Part shown: piece by piece, positions 63,130 to 64,000 of the stretch
How the letters are laid out: each line of letters opens with the position of its first letter
How positions within the stretch are numbered: the stretch's first letter is position 1
Assembly: GCF_047124445.1 (NCBI RefSeq)
Contig: NZ_CP138921.1
Coordinates: forward strand, 1,550,001-1,614,000
Origin: Shimia sp047124445
Lineage (GTDB): Bacteria; Pseudomonadota; Alphaproteobacteria; Rhodobacterales; Rhodobacteraceae
DNA length: 64,000 bases
Reading direction: 5' to 3'
Translations under genes and position numbers: made by a program
The notes under the pieces: generated by a model
What the model was told of the DNA's origin: nothing
The model's input: the letters and a program-made list of their open reading frames with translations, nothing else
Database searches by the model: none

Positions 63130-64000
63130 ATGTACATTGATGCTAACCTCACCGTCCCCGCGCAGTTCGTTCAATCAATTTCCCGCGAGATGGTACGCAG
63201 TCACTTCGAGGTGCTAAGCCGGAGTTTCAACGACTTCGCCTTCGACGCAGACGCCAGGATTGACGAACTCCGGAAGTCTCTCAATGATTTTAAGGTCGAG
63301 CTGAAGAAGAGCGACTTTTCTCGATCACAAAATTTGGCTCAAGACATAGCTAATAAACTCGGTATGTCCACTAAGGGCCTTTTTACTTCAGGAGCAAATC
63401 GCCAGTTCGCCACAGCGCTTAAAGCTGTTCTAACAACGGAACTGAAATCACTTGAGGATTTTGAAGATCCGCTCCTCTCGGCACGCGGCTTGCTTGATCG
63501 ATACGAAATCTGTTTGCGTGACGGCCAAGTTCCTCCCTACATTTCCATTTCTTCTGCGGTGGAGCACGCGAAAGCAAATCGAACTGAAGAAATGAAAAGA
63601 AAGATCGACGCAACGAGCGGCCTTCTTCTGGAGTTTTTTGGGGATGTTTCCCTTGACTACCTTTCTCAAAATGTCGGCGAGTTCTTCCGGTTCTTACATC
63701 GTTTGCCCAGAGATCACGGTCAAAAGCATGGCAAGAACCGGCATATACAGGAGAGCAAAGCCCAATCCAAACAAGATCTAATTGATGCCGCCGATGCTCA
63801 CGACAGAGAATTTTATGATGCAGTCAGATCAACTCCGAATACAAGCCTTCAGCAGCAGAGGGCTGAACTTCCAGATTTGCTGACCATCAGAATGGCCCAC
63901 GCAAACCTCGAACGTCACTTGGACCGAATTCACGACGTGCTTCGACATGCGGCCGCGCATTTGGGGTACACGGGTCCCACTAAACTAATGGGGTACAGTG
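63130..64000 (+). CDS. Second tyrosine recombinase, N-terminal part (runs off window)
   Basis: An open frame of 290 codons from ATG 63130 to the window end with no stop. Residues about 145-290 resemble an integrase core-binding domain: ISSAVEHAKANRTEEMKRKIDATSGLLLEFFGDVSLDYLSQNVGEFFRFLHRLPRDHG, then LTIRMAHANLERHLDRIHDVLRHAAAHLGYTG. The catalytic domain lies beyond the window. Codon use is AT-richer than the core genome. It probably belongs to a second element stacked behind attR. Confidence 0.72.
   Translation, partial: MYIDANLTVPAQFVQSISREMVRSHFEVLSRSFNDFAFDADARIDELRKSLNDFKVELKKSDFSRSQNLAQDIANKLGMSTKGLFTSGANRQFATALKAVLTTELKSLEDFEDPLLSARGLLDRYEICLRDGQVPPYISISSAVEHAKANRTEEMKRKIDATSGLLLEFFGDVSLDYLSQNVGEFFRFLHRLPRDHGQKHGKNRHIQESKAQSKQDLIDAADAHDREFYDAVRSTPNTSLQQQRAELPDLLTIRMAHANLERHLDRIHDVLRHAAAHLGYTGPTKLMGYS

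Overview
The window is a chromosomal segment of a Roseobacter-group alphaproteobacterium (Rhodobacteraceae). The evidence is the gene content: a GcrA cell-cycle regulator, a LuxI-type acyl-homoserine-lactone synthase beside a phosphorelay, TRAP transport, an isoquinoline-oxidoreductase-like molybdoenzyme, four DUF6455 paralogues, a DUF1501/DUF1800 pair, DUF1467 and methylmalonyl-CoA epimerase. Most of it is GC-rich with consistent codon use. The genus cannot be fixed from the sequence alone.

Layout. (1) 1-6227, minus strand: an apparent catabolic operon (N-formylglutamate amidohydrolase-like enzyme, three-part TRAP transporter, glutamine-synthetase-like ligase, aldehyde dehydrogenase), divergent from an RpiR regulator (6338-7201). 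(2) 7486-12420: a signalling block with a REC/degenerate-GGDEF protein, LuxI, a membrane histidine kinase, an Hpt protein and a single-domain receiver. No LuxR is present. (3) 12597-24423: housekeeping and metabolism, namely enoyl-CoA hydratase, a molybdenum hydroxylase pair, GAPDH with LacI-type operator-like half-sites, an ABC permease, GcrA, prephenate dehydrogenase, an MFS exporter and AsmA. (4) 24833-36609: hybrid kinase, RimO, DCC protein, four DUF6455 proteins, M48 lipoprotein, HDAC-like hydrolase, nitroreductase, EI24, Mce and a response regulator. (5) 36687-49409: GNAT, DUF1501/DUF1800, AspS, PabB with its lyase, CarB, a GH43 remnant and an Hsp70-like chaperone. (6) 49547-53084: an accessory-looking stretch with an orphan membrane protein, a putative ADP-ribosyltransferase-fold protein, a multi-hairpin intergenic element and a small RTX protein. 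(7) 53234-54463: acyl-CoA dehydrogenase, then tRNA-Gln.

The most unusual part is an 8.2 kb island (54743-62906) in the 3' end of tRNA-Gln(UUG). It is bounded by direct 21-bp copies of the tRNA end and carries its own tyrosine recombinase. A third copy of the core lies inside it in inverted orientation, flanked by a perfect 244-bp inverted copy of the left end and a roughly 490-bp inverted copy of the right end. The middle is therefore an inverted right end-att-left end junction. It splits the island into two inverted-repeat-bounded segments. One carries a single gene with family-A-polymerase-like palm motifs and a winged-helix-like N-terminus. The other carries a large protein with a C-terminal HEPN-like motif, small ORFs, the integrase, and a membrane protein/TerB-like pair. 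This could be a tandem array that rearranged, or a switchable element. A second tyrosine recombinase starts just beyond attR and runs off the window, so the tRNA probably hosts stacked islands.
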